A stretch of DNA of 64,000 bases, taken from Tretioscincus oriximinensis. Taxonomy: Eukaryota; Chordata; Lepidosauria; Squamata; Gymnophthalmidae. The stretch lies in the NCBI GenBank assembly GCA_022410635.1, contig JAJVDF010000229.1:78552-142551 (forward strand), in the 5' to 3' direction. Positions within the stretch are counted from its first letter, which is position 1; each line of letters starts with the position of its first letter. Shown piece by piece: positions 41,284-52,125 of the stretch. Made by a program: the position numbers and the translations under genes. A model generated the notes under the pieces. It searched no databases, was not told where the DNA came from, and saw nothing but the letters and a program-made list of their open reading frames with translations.

Positions 41284-42386
41284 GTCTGATTGCCTTATAA
41301 CCTGCCAGTTTAGCAAATTGTATCCTTTTCCCCACATAAAAACATGTGCACACTCACAAATGACTAGTGAAGGGGAAGGTAGTTATGGAAACACAAATAT
41401 TTCTTATGTAATACCTCAATCTGTACAGCGATGCCAGTTTCTGCAGTCAATCCAAAGGCGCAATCCAGAACGACAGAGACTTTCCTTTAGGAAAGTTATC
41501 ATAAGAGCAGATTTCAAACCCCTAAACAGCCTGCCATAGGTGTTAGGTTTATGGCCAATTCAAAGACTAAACCAGACTACAGACTTTAGGAAACCGTTCA
41601 GGAGTGTTGTAATCTNAAGCTTTAATTATTGCCGAGACCTCTAGTCTGTCCGAACTGTGCATTTTAGACAAAAGTCTGGCTAGCTGTTTATTACCTACTT
41701 TTATAGGTGTCTGGACAAGTTGTTAATGCCTGTAAATGAATAACAGAATAACCATTAAGGCTTATGACCTTCAAGGCAGTGAAACAATTATGGTTCTGTG
41801 AAGTTAACTTTTTCCCAACTAAAGGACCACAGCTAGATCTGAACAAACCATAGAGGTTTTAACAGCTATCTTCACTGCAGACTGATATCTTGGGAGGTGA
41901 CAGTCATATCACCTACTTCTAGGGTTGCTACCTGTCCCGTACTATACGGGATGTCCCGTTTTTCAGGACAAAATTAAGCGTCCCGTATTATGAGTCAAGT
42001 GTCCCNTATTCCCAGGACGCAGGCACAACGCTTGACTTCTGGGTCCGACCCGGTGCACATCGCCAGCTGCCGTTGAGTGGCAGAGGCAGGGCTTCAGCCA
42101 AAAAAGTAGCTTTTCCCCCTTCAGGCTGCTGGGCACCCAGCCTCCCCCTTACCTGCCCGGAATGGCACGTAAAGTTTATCCGGGGCGCCCCAGTGGAGGC
42201 AGAGCAAGAGCGCAGCACCAAGGCCGGCTGTTGCTCGATGGGGCAGCAGCAGCAGCTGGAAAAGGCAGCAGCCCACCTGGGGTGCACTACTGGGCTGCCG
42301 TGTGGCTGGAGGAAGAGCTCGCCACCTTTCCCAGCGTGCATGCCCAGCGGCGGCTGCCCACACCCAGGGACCGTGCCTGACGGGTC

Positions 42387-42568
42387 CGCCGCCGCTGCCA
42401 CCTCGTAGGATCCTCCTGGTGCTGAGCCTCTCTGCTTTGTTTGCTGCCTTCTCCCCGCTGCCACTGCCGAGCCCCACTCTGCCTCCTCGCGAAGTTGCTC
42501 CAAAGTCAAGAGGCTCTACGTGGCCAAAGGCTTCAGCCAGAATGAGGCGCCCAGCCACGAGATCAACA
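42387..42568 (+). pseudogene. Glypican (GPC4-like) exon 1 fragment captured in transposon
   Basis: In the frame starting at 42487 the translation includes SCSKVKRLYVAKGFSQNEAP followed by SHEIN. This matches the mature N-terminus of glypicans, closest to GPC4 (recalled as CSEVRRLYVSKGF..NDAPLHEING). Just upstream, in a shifted frame, is a hydrophobic signal-like stretch (ILLVLSLSALFAAF) preceded by GCCGCCGCTGCCACC, like a start context. After HEIN comes A then GTGAGG, a good splice donor in the place where a first exon could end. The start codon is lost and there is a frameshift between signal and mature parts, so it is a dead copy. Capture with the intron boundary implies genomic DNA, not cDNA. 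The GPC4 assignment is from memory of the family; GPC1, GPC2 and GPC6 fit less well. Confidence 0.7.
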
Positions 42569-42594
42569 GTGAGGCAGGGCNGAAACAGGGGGCG

Positions 42595-42905
42595 TGGGTG
42601 GGGTGGCATCTCTGGGGAAGGCGACATAGACTGCACGGGGTTTTTGGGGAAGGAGACAGAGATTGGGGGGGTCTTTGAGGAAGGGGGGCAGGGACTATGG
42701 GGCTGTTAGGGAGAAGGCAGGAACAGGAGTCTCTGGGGAAGGAAATGAGAAGGGGAGTCAATGGGTCAGGGGGAAAGAAGGGGGTTTTCAGGGAAGGGGA
42801 CAGGGGTGAGGGNTTGGGGAGAAGGGCACAGGGATGGAGGAGGAGAATGTTTGAGGAAGGAGACAAGGTTTGGGGGCTTTCAGGGAGGGAGGCAGGACCA
42901 GCGAT
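42595..42905 (+). repeat. Degenerate ~30-bp G/A-rich minisatellite
   Basis: Successive variants of GGGGAAGGAGACA (about 42616, 42646, 42677, 42737, 42792, 42854) spaced near 30 bp. It lies within the hAT-like element just after the glypican-like exon, so it may derive from the captured intron. Confidence 0.6.
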
Positions 42906-43837
42906 GGCCAGCAGGCTTGGTAGTCTGGACCACGTGAAGCACAATGGGTGCGCGGTATGGCTCTGGTTGTGGATTAGCACCACTTGTTAGTTTATTAGTG
43001 CGCAGTTAGCTTATTAATACATTTAGATCTCTCTGTTTATGCATATATTACTGTTCATTAAGCACTTACTATTACCATTGTTCATTAATTAGTNTCACAT
43101 TTAGCTAAAAATCCCCTTAAATTATTAATTCGGAGGGAATTTTTTAGTGTCCCGTATTTTTGTGAAATGTCCCTTATTTCACTTATCAAAAGGTGGCAAC
43201 NCTACCTACATCCTGCCTTTGCAATGGTGGAAAGCCTACAAGATAGCGCACCCCCTACACACACATGAGATAGGCGATCTCGTGCAGGGTTACACGAGGC
43301 AATCCCCTTATCCNGGGCACAGCCAATTTAATATCACTTTCAGTATGTGCTTCCGGGGAAATGATGCCCAGGATGACATCACTGCCATGATGTCATAAAA
43401 AATCTCCGCACACTTCATGCACGAGATTAACCAGGGCTGCTCAGTATTTTCAGACTCCCTGCCCAATATCTGGCTTCCGGGAGCTCCTATCGTTGTCTTC
43501 CAGCACTGTGCAGATTTAAATTGCTTTTACATCTTCCATAATTAGGTGTCATTGTGGACCTAAAAAGATCCACTTTCTATGTGAGTGGATACCATCAAAA
43601 TGACCAGGTGTGCAGTTCTGTGGACCAATCACTGCCAGTGGTATAGAGGCAGAATTTCACCTCTGTACTTATGTTTTAGTTAGTTTCCTCAATTAGGAAA
43701 GAGACAAGATCTTGGGTTTACTGCCAGTTTATTAAGATAAGTAGCCCCTTGTTGATGCCATTGCATATGGGAACATGGCATTGCAACGAAGTGGGCGACC
43801 CTGGAACATTGCAAAGCGCACCTTTTTATCTCCTCCA

Positions 43838-43912
43838 AGGTCTCCAAGTGCTACAAGCCCCCTTGCTGGACTTTCTACTAAAACTAACATGGCTATTTCT
43901 CTGAAATCTTTA
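43838..43912. repeat. FB1 right-arm fragment
   Basis: TTGCTGGACTTTCTACTAAA and CATGGCTATTTCTCTGAAAT. Confidence 0.6.
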
Positions 43913-44465
43913 TCTGCTGTTTTGTTCAATCAATTCCCTTACCATAGCACATCATCTCTTCCCATTCTTCAATGTGGTCTGTCAACCCCTTGACAGGGCT
44001 TCCCCAGCTCCTTGCTTCCTCCCTTGTTCTCTTTCTCGCAGCCTCATGATTATTTCTACCTTTGATATCAACCTAACATCTGCTAGCTGGCTGGCCAGTT
44101 TCATTCTGTGTCATCGTTGTGCTCCTGCAAGGCCCCCTTTTTCCAAGAATCCTCTTTTCTAGAGCCCAATGCTTTCTATAATGCACCCGTAGGCCTTTGA
44201 GCCCATAAGCTTTGCCCATGCTTTTATTTTAAGACTTCATGATTCACGTGCCCTCTACAGAGGTACCACTGAAGCAGTTGCTTTCCCTCTTGTGTGAAGG
44301 CATGACAGAAAATGGAGCTCTTTGGACTGAGGCAAGGAGGACGTTGGGCAAGCCGCTTCTTCAAGAAATAGAAACCCTGGCCTCACCGCCCAATTGGGCT
44401 TTTTGCTTTGCCAGTATTGGCTTCTGGTCCTGAAGCTGGTCTTCAGAAGTTTTTCTGCTTGGGAC

Positions 44466-44476
44466 TGCGCATGCGC
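44466..44476. promoter_or_regulatory. NRF1-type palindrome in the L1 5' UTR
   Basis: TGCGCATGCGC, a perfect match to the NRF1 consensus, about 215 bp upstream of the ORF1 start. It may be part of the internal promoter of this L1 family. Confidence 0.5.
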
Positions 44477-44690
44477 NGGGGACCGGATTAATCGCCACCG
44501 CCGGGGGCTCCGAAGGAAAGCACGGTAATATTTAAAAATACTAAATACAGCTGGACGGGGGAAATGTAAATTTATCAAAACACTAAAAGAGAAAACTCTG
44601 GGAGGCAATTTACGGCCAACAAACAAGAAACCCACTGTATTTAAAGCAATTTAAACGCCGAGAACTCGGACTTACTATTGCTGAGAGTAA

Positions 44691-45560
44691 ATNGCGTCTG
44701 AAGGAGGAGAAGGCGAACTAGCACTAGCAACGTCCAAAGACGTTGCGGACATTATTAAAAAACTAGATGAAATACTCCAATCCTCCCAGAGCATGAAAAG
44801 AAGAATAGTGAATATAGAAACTAAAATGGAAACAATAGTCGAAGAGCAAAATGCTATACGAACGATGGCAGAGACAACGAAAACGCAAAGTGATAAAAAT
44901 ACTAAAGAACTCTCTGATCTTAAAAATACTCTAAATGATGTTATTAACAGAATGAAACGAAAAAACCTTCGTATCAGGTTTCTTCCCGAAGATGTTCCAA
45001 ATTCTCAGCTTGTTAATGCCTGCCTGGAATAGTGGAGGGAACTCGGAATCAATTTAACATCAGATGATATAGAACGAGCACACAGAGTAGGGTTCCGGAT
45101 GAACAGTATAACTAACAAACCCAGAGATGTAATTATTGCATTCGGTCGGGAAGCTACCAAAGAAAGGATTTACAAAAAACTTCGTGCAACGGAGAACCTT
45201 CAATTCAAGGGCAAACGTGTGGAAGTTTATCTGGACCTGGCTAGCCAAACCCTTAAAGAAAGATACGCATTAAGACCAATATGCCGGACTCTGGAATCGA
45301 TGGGATTCAGGTACCGCTGGATATTCCCCACAGCAATTTTAATTCACCATCAAGGCAAGGTGTACAAAGCCAAAACCCCTGAGGAAGGTGAGGACATGAT
45401 TAATCAACTAAAACAGGATTCAAGCAGCACTGGAGGAGAAGAGGAGGGGGAACTGGGAGAAACCGAGGCGCAGCCAGCAAACCAAGATTCTTCCCAAGAG
45501 CAGAGAACGAGGCGTACAAGACTGCAGCCTAAGAAGCCAACACTAAGAAACAAAAGATAA
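44691..45560 (+). pseudogene. L1 ORF1 (RNA-binding chaperone) with one stop codon
   Basis: 290 codons in one frame. The start codon reads ATN at 44691-44693, in frame and followed by ASEGGEGEL, so the true start is probably here rather than the ATG at 44793. An amber TAG lies at 45030-45032 (codon 114). Layout: a coiled-coil-like Lys/Glu/Asn-rich part (codons about 35-95), an RRM-like part with RKNLRIRFLPEDV, and a C-terminal domain with FGREATKERIYKKLRA and YLDLASQTLKERYALRPICR, then a charged tail. L1 ORF1p forms trimers on L1 RNA. This copy is broken by the stop and by the absence of ORF2. Confidence 0.82.
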
Positions 45561-46067
45561 TTTAAAACTAGCTAAGACTTTGACTATCTCTCTTACAGCT
45601 TTATATATTAACTACGATCTAAGGACTGAGTACTCCAATTATTGGCTATATATATATATTTTTCTGCTTTTGCTTGGATGGCCTCCTTGATGTGGAAGCA
45701 CAGAAGCCCCACAGAATGATGTGAGATATTTTGCTGAGAACANGACTGAAAACCAGAAAATGGGGAAGGTTGTTGTTTTTCTAGTCTTCAGTTCAATTCT
45801 TCAAGATTGAAGATGGTTTAAGACCACCATGGTTTTTGTTTATTTCCTTGAGACAGTTGGTTGTTATTCATACAAAAATGAGACAGAAGTGACAAGCAAA
45901 ACAAGTGTTTCAGTCTCTGTTCACTGCCACCGCTGTGTTCCCATAATGCATTTCCAGAATACTTGTTAGCTCCNTTGGACATATTATTGATTGATTGATG
46001 TCCCTTATCCTGCTTTTCTTTCAAAGAGCCCCATGTACCATTCATCTTATTCTCTTTCCCCTCCAGC

Positions 46068-46340
46068 AGCATAAGAGGTAGGGCCTTCTCTGTGACAGCC
46101 CCCAGGTAGTGGAAAGGTCTCCCCTCTGAGGTGCGTCAGGCACCTATGCTGTACCTGTTAAAACACCTACTGAAGACACACCTGTTCAGCCTCACCTTTG
46201 GCTGAGCCAAAATTCCCCTTCAAGGCACTGTTACTATTTTTCTATTTTAATCTGTTTTATGGGTTTTTTATTGTGTCCTGAGACCTTTAGGTATTAGGTG
46301 GTATATAAATGTAAGTATAAATAAATAAATAATAAATAAT
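46068..46340 (+). mobile_element. L2-type LINE ORF2 C-terminus and tail
   Basis: Frame reads GRAFSVTAPR, then WKGLPSEVRQAPMLY and LLKTHLF with a stop inside. This is the typical C-terminal end of L2-clade ORF2. The tail is CCTGAGACCTTTAGGTATTA, TATATAAATG and (AAAT)n. This tail resembles that of SINE-A. Confidence 0.7.
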
Positions 46341-46344
46341 ATCC

Positions 46345-47686
46345 TTATGTTCAAATTTGGGTTGGCTGATTGATTCTCATAGGTAAATTTGAGTTAAGGA
46401 CAATGAAATATACTGTTAGGTGATGAAGGGCCAAAATCTCTAGTTATCTGATATATCAGGTCTGGCAATTTGTCTTTGGCAGCACATTGTAAAAACTGTT
46501 ACATTCTTTTTTCTTATTGCTAACATTTTTGCACGTGCTCTTCCCTGATTATCTGGCCTGATGACAGGGCCAAGATAAACCCCTTTGGTCTCCCAATATT
46601 TATTCAGCAAGACGAACCATGCGAGTAAGAGATCCATCTGATATTTAAAATCCTATCAGCTTGACAGCCCTCTTTAAAATATCAGATGTTAACCATGCAA
46701 GGTCAGGCCACTGCACATGTATAAATCATTGAGCGCCATCTCTAAAGTCAGTTTGCGGCAAGGAAAAATCCTATTAATAAGGTATCAATCTTGACTGAAA
46801 CTTCACTTCTTGGCCAATTATGATAAAGATCTCAGAACGAAGTTTAATTCCATCTGCAGCTTGGATATTTAATGAGATGAGAAGAAAGAAGAGGGGTGAG
46901 GGAACGGCAAACAGATGACAGCATTCACTGCAAAAGAGTGAACAATTTTATATGCTTAACAAAATGAAAATGAAAATTGGGAGGTTCCCAAGCATTTTCT
47001 GTTGCCTTTTCTAAACATCATTTCATTTTCATATGAACACAAAACTTTGGAGAATATATGTTTTTTCCCTTGGAAAAATATGTAAAAACAATATTTTGTA
47101 TTTAAACAGTCAAGCAGAGATTTCAGAGATCTCCAGTAACCCAATTTTTTTTTTCACCTAGTAATTAACTATAAAATTTCCTAAAGCCAGATTTTGTTTG
47201 TTTCTTTAAAATAAAATCACTTGGTACACACTTTCTATTTTTCTTTTTTTCTGTCCTTGTTGTTCCCTTTTCTGAGGTACTGACCTGAAGGGTTTCTGGT
47301 AAACCTGAATTCCTGTCACCTGAGGCACCTGAAGGGATTTCAATTCTAGCAGGCTACTAGTGGGCAGAGGGCCTGGCTGGCCATACTTGACTTAAATCAT
47401 GGAGCTGTGGTAGATTTGAGCATTCTTTTCAGTTAGGACTGGTCAGTTGAGTTTGTTCCCAGTTCACAGACCAGCAAAAGGGCATTTGGGGGAATGAATA
47501 CTCAGGAGATCAGAAGTTGTTTTTAATATTGTCTGATGTTGTAGTATTGCCTGGGAATGCACATTTGCATTAGAGGTTTATGATTGTAATGACTGATTAT
47601 GATGCAATCTATTTTTAAAATTTTCTTTGGATCTTGTTTATATAACTTGATTTTATGTGCATTGTACTTGATTTTATGTAATTTTC
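46345..47686. other. Intergenic sequence without recognised gene
   Basis: AT-rich. No supported ORF, RNA gene or clear repeat, apart from the end, which appears to belong to an older LINE tail split by the L1 insertion that follows. Confidence 0.35.
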
Positions 47687-48020
47687 TGTTTTTATGATTT
47701 TTTTTTTAATTTTTATTATACGACAAAACAAAGGACATGACAAAAGAAAGGCAACACAAAGAGACAAATACATTCCCAAATATCCCTCCCCCCACCCTCG
47801 AACAGATCGAAATATTTTATATTNGTCTTTGTTCTACAAACATCCGAAGTGTTTGAGTTAAGAGTTCATTTGAAGCTCCGTCCATTCCATGGGTCATGAG
47901 TCTGTTCCATTTAGTAGCTGTTGGTGGATTGGTTTTAATTCCCACAAATTTCAGGCGATGTTCCTGGAGGGCATCAAAGGTCAAAAATTCTACCATGTAG
48001 TGGTACCATTCTTGTATTGT

Positions 48021-49205
48021 TCACCTGGACTGGTCCTTCCAACCTTTGGCCACTACAAGGTGTGCCACATAAGTTGCGTATTGTAATAGGAAGGTGTCCT
48101 CCATTGATAAGTTTATGGAGTTCCATTCGTTACATAGCCTTGATGTAATCGAGTAAGTCACTTGAATATTGGCTATGGATCTTATCTCTTCCATTACCCG
48201 GTCTTTAAAGGATTGGATATGTGGGCCTTGTATCCACATATGTATATATAAACCTCTGGCTCCACAACCATGCCAGCATGTGGGGGACCTTCCTAAGATG
48301 TATGTTAGTTGGCTAGGTGTTCTATACCATCTGGAAAGAAGTTTTATTTCTGTCTCCCTGATTCTATTGTCTTTGATTTTTCTTATTCTGCTCACCCAGT
48401 TGTTCCATATTCTGTCAACTTGAGGAATCTCGCCTATCCAGTAATCTCTTAACAGGGTTTGGTTTTTGTGGATGTTAATTTGTAATATATTATAAATTTC
48501 TTTAACCAGTTTGCCTTCACCATTGATTTTTTTTGTTGATTATTGTTTCTATTTCTGCCTCATCTTGCATAGCCAGTTTAATCTCATTTCTGTTGATATA
48601 ATTATATAGAGCAGTTTGTTGAAGCCAGAAACGTTGGCCTAATTCAGGTGTTAAATTCTGTATCTGGGTCCATGTCATGGGTCTTCCCCCTATATGAATT
48701 AGATCTCTTAATTTCTTAACTCCTAAATTCCTGAGGGAGCTCAAATATTTTTCCATGTTTGGCTCTCCCGTTGTGTTTATGTTTTTGGTAGAGGCTGCCT
48801 GTCTCCAATCATTGGTTAGGTATTTGCAATTTAATTTCCAAATTTTATGAAGTGTGGAGAGTGGGGTCAGCCAATATTTTGTTACTTTTTTCCCACTACT
48901 TTGGATAGGAGAGATGTATAATCCATAAGATTTAATTTGAGTTCTAATCTGATTGCCTTTCTATTGTTATCATGTTCCATCTGAAGTATTTTATCTACTT
49001 GGAAGGAGATGAAATAAGATTTCAGGGAGAGCAGTCCCCATCCCACTTCTTCTTTTCTTGACCAAAGGGTCCGATTTGGTATTCTGTTCTGCTTATCATT
49101 TAGGACCCATTTCTTTATTAAATTTTCCCACTCTTTAAATTTAGAGTCCTTGATGTATATCGGGAGGGCCTGAAATAGGTATAGAAATTTGGGAAATACC
49201 ATCAT
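48021..49205 (-). pseudogene. L1 ORF2 C-terminal part, broken into pieces
   Basis: Open pieces at 48882-49205, 48517-48756 and 48021-48395 are separated by a stop and frame changes. The last has CWHGC-x7-H-x4 followed by Gly where the fourth ligand Cys is expected (GLYIHMWIQGPH). The homologous copy at 893-1735 keeps that Cys. Confidence 0.8.
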
Positions 49206-49250
49206 ATTTATAGCTCTTATTTTAGAAGTAGTTGGCCACTTTTTATCTTT

Positions 49251-50564
49251 CTATTTATCTAATGTCTTTTTGAGTTTTTTCTCTAGAGGGTTATAATTTG
49301 CTGCGTATATCTTTTCTAAATTCTTTGTTACCGAAACCCCCAGATATTTGAATTTCTTGCACCCCAGTTTTAGCCCAGTGTTGTTGTGAATTAGTTGAAG
49401 TTGATTTCTTGGGATATTTATTGTGAGCAACTCTGATTTGCCCACATTGATTTCCAATCCAGAGTATCTTTGGAAATTATCTGTTTCTTTTTTTATTTCC
49501 TGTATGGAATATGATGGATTTGATGTTATGATCAGGGCGTCATCAGCATATAATTGTANTTTGATCTGTTCCTCTCTTACTTGGTAGCCAATTATTGATG
49601 TATTTCTTCTGATGTTTTCCGCTAGCACCTCCATTGCCAGTATGAATATGGCAGGAGAGAGAGGACAGCCCTGTTTTACCCCNTTTTTTATCTGAAAAAG
49701 GATTGACAGGCCCTCATTTACCCTAATTTGAGCTGTATTATGTTGATATAAGGACTGGATTACATTCTTAAACTTGGACCCTAGGCGGTATAGGTGGCAT
49801 ATATTGTCAATAAATTTGTGACTAAGGGGGTCGAAAGCCTTATAGACATCCAGTTTTAGTAGTGCTACCTTTCTTTTATGGAGTTGCGCGTGATTAATAA
49901 TGTTGATGGTGTTACGGATGGGATCTGTGATCTTTCTACCTTTTATGAAGCCGAATTGGTCCTCCCTAATTATTTTCGGGAGAAAGAGCTCAAGTCGTTT
50001 TGCTAGGATACGGGCGAAGATCTTGTAGTCCTGATTTATTAGAGAAATCGGGTGGTAGGATTCCACATCTACTGGATTCCTGCCTGATTTCAAGATGGGA
50101 ATAATTTCAGAGTGCCTCCATGTTAAGGGCACATCTTGGGCAGCTAGTACCCGATTGAAGAGAGAGTGTAATTGGGGGATAAGTTCTTCCTTGAACATCT
50201 TGTAAAAAGTAGAATTAAAGCCATCTGGGCCCGGCGCTTTTCCCCTTTTTAGATCATCTATTACCTTTGAGATTTCATCAGTTGTTATTTCCTTATCTAG
50301 CAACTGTCCTTCCTCCCTATTTAGACATACGTGTCTTGTTAGATCTTGATCTTCCGATTGTCTTAATCTGTACAGATGAGTGTAAAAATTCACAAAGACA
50401 TTTTGGATTTCCTTGTCAGAGGTGATGCTGGTATTGTTTGGGCCTTTAATAGTTGTGATTCTCCTCTTGTCTGATCTGGCCTTTAACTTTTTAGCCAATC
50501 GCTTCATACTTTGGGAGTCCCAAGCCAGATGTTCATTTCTAAGTGTCATGCCCATTCTTAGCAT
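49251..50564 (-). pseudogene. L1 ORF2 reverse transcriptase domain
   Basis: 437 codons open. Motifs in order: GKAPGPDGFNSTFYKMF, IPILKSGRNP, DQFGFIKGRKI, KLDVYKAFDPLSHKF, KQGCPLSPAIFILAMEVLAE, then YADD at 49539-49550 followed by ALIITSNPS. YADD would be the catalytic pair. The frame stops at 49251, resumes in the same frame at 49205-48882, then shifts. The copy is dead as a whole although this domain is open. Confidence 0.9.
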
Positions 50565-50662
50565 GCGAGTTCTATCTAGGTTTTTCCAGCTTGTTTTTAT
50601 GATTTATATTGTAAGCCGCCCAGAGCTCACTTGTGGAGTGGACAGGGTATAAATCAAAGAGT

Positions 50663-50985
50663 AAAGTAAAGAAGATGGAGTCAAAATTTGAGGGGCTGGA
50701 CTAAGATTCGTGAAGGTGGAGTAAAGTAAAGCAAAGAAGATGGAGTCAAGATTTGAGGGGCTGGACTAAGATTCGTGAAGGCGGAGTAAAGTAAAGTAAA
50801 GAAGATGAAGTCAAGATTTGAGGGGCTGGACTAAAATTCGTGAAGGTGGAGTAAAGTAAAGTAAAGTAAAGAAGATGAAGTCAAGATTTGAGGGGCTGGA
50901 CTAAGATTCGTGAAGGTGGAGTAAAGTAAAGTAAAGAAGATGGAGTCAAGATTTGAGGGGCTGGACTAAGATTCGTGAAGGTGGA
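50663..50985. repeat. Minisatellite, five units of 65-70 bp
   Basis: Units begin GAAGATGGAGTCAAGATTTG at 50671, 50736, 50801, 50871 and 50936, followed by AGGGGCTGGACTAAGATTCG. Spacing is 65, 65, 70, 65; the differences come from the number of GTAAA subunits. It starts where an older LINE tail ends (GGTATAAATCAAAGAGTAAA). Confidence 0.95.
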
Positions 50986-51299
50986 AGTAGTTATGAAGGT
51001 GTAGTTCTGAAGATTGTAGCACCTCCTCCCCTTGATGCTGCAATCGTGGTCAGATGTACCTTGTGACCATTTCCCATTTCCATAGCCATTCAAGTTGAAA
51101 AGCCTTTGGCGCGGTTATTTGTAGTAACCCTAAAATGGGGTAGCTGTGGGAGAGTTCAAAAAGGCTGGCTTAAATTGTGGCTGCCCCCATCGTCATAATT
51201 ATGTCCACACCTGCACTGCAGCTACCTCCAGCCCGGTAGCTCATACTATGTGGCTGGTGGAGATGTTACCAGTCTATCACAGGCTGAAATCGCCCCCAA

Positions 51300-51650
51300 A
51301 TCCCACACTGGTTGTTCCAGAGAAGGGTTTTTCACAATATTATGGGATGATTACAGGGGATTTCCCTCAGTGATTGTGGGGATTCGTCACTGGTAGCAAT
51401 AGGAAGGCCCAACGTTACAGTTTTTTCCTCCTAGTCCTTTTATACTGATTTTGTGGCATGATATCCCATCTTTGTGACATGTCAACACCCTGTGGACAAG
51501 GCAGCAAGACCTTCCAAGAGCTCCAGTCCTGCTTCATAATTCTTTCAGCGAGGCAGGGCATGGACAAGTGATTTCCTCTGCTAAATTTAGGCTTGAAAAT
51601 AAAGCATGTTTTTATCTTCTAATTTTTTAGCCTAAAAACTCAATGGCTTT
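51300..51650 (+). repeat. Unclassified diverged repeat U2, copy 1
   Basis: TTTTTTCCTCCTAGTCCTTT, TATACTGATTTTGTGGCATG, then TTTCCTCTGCTAAATTTAGG, parallel to the copy at 62800-63120. Confidence 0.4.
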
Positions 51651-52034
51651 AAAAATGAGGCTTTTTCACCTTTGTATTCACCCACCTGGCAACATGGAGT
51701 GGAGAGCAGCCAATGGCAGAAAAAAAACAAGACTTCAAGGGGGCTGTAGACTCCCAGGGTTTCATGGGAACTGGTGATAATGTCCATAGAAGAAGAGTAT
51801 CTTTGCTTTGTGTGGAGAATGGGTAAGTTCTTGGTAGCGAGATTTTTAGAGACTTCACTATAAAAATCTGGATGCAGCATCTATCCCTGAGAAAGACTAA
51901 ATCTTCCGGTGTGGCCACCACAGCTATAAACAACAATCCAAGGCCCTGAATATAAGAAGCTGGATTATTATGTATTTAACTTTTAGCTTCACCTGATGTT
52001 TCTCAATAAAAGGATCCAACAGGCACCAGCCCTT

Positions 52035-52125
52035 TCCACCAAAGAGTGGCACACATAGCTTATGTTGCTTTCTCCACAACAGACACCCGGTGAAAGAGAT
52101 GGGTCTAAGAGTTCTAAAGCTTTTT
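52035..52125 (-). mobile_element. SINE-A fragment
   Basis: Inverted middle part: AGAGTGGCACACATAGCTTA, TTGCTTTCTCCACAACAGAC. Both ends are lost. Confidence 0.6.

Larger units (their letters stand above)
41920..43204. mobile_element. hAT-like transposon, 1.29 kb, with foreign GC-rich insert
   Basis: The terminal inverted repeats are TAGGGTTGCTACCT at the left and the reverse complement of TAGNGTTGCCACCT at the right. The flanks CCTACTTC (41912-41919) and CCTACATC (43205-43212) form an 8-bp duplication with one mismatch. Both subterminal regions carry repeated GTCCCGTAT/ATACGGGAC words, as transposase-binding repeats of hAT elements often do. No transposase is present. The middle (about 42060-42910) is GC-rich and unlike the ends. 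It contains a glypican-like exon and a minisatellite. Confidence 0.75.
44440..45700 (+). mobile_element. L1-clade LINE, 5' half only (5' UTR and ORF1)
   Basis: A GC-rich leader is followed by a complete-length ORF1, then about 140 bp of AT-rich sequence with no ORF2 motif before unrelated DNA. L1 copies are usually 5'-truncated, so a copy with the 5' end and without ORF2 is unusual. Boundaries are approximate. Confidence 0.75.
47701..50591 (-). mobile_element. 5'-truncated L1-clade LINE with 14-bp TSD
   Basis: 2.9 kb. The poly(A) appears as a T run at the left end. TGTTTTTATGATTT is repeated at 47687-47700 and 50592-50605 as a target duplication. It carries the ORF2 RT and C-terminal region but no endonuclease. 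Removing it would rejoin an older LINE tail (TTTTATGATTTATATTGTAA, then GCCGCCCAGAGC). Confidence 0.9.

Noticed and set aside
41988..42983. 155-173 codon minus-strand ORFs inside the hAT-like element
   Set aside because: Antisense of the GC-rich captured segment and of the minisatellite; the plus-strand reading has the glypican match.
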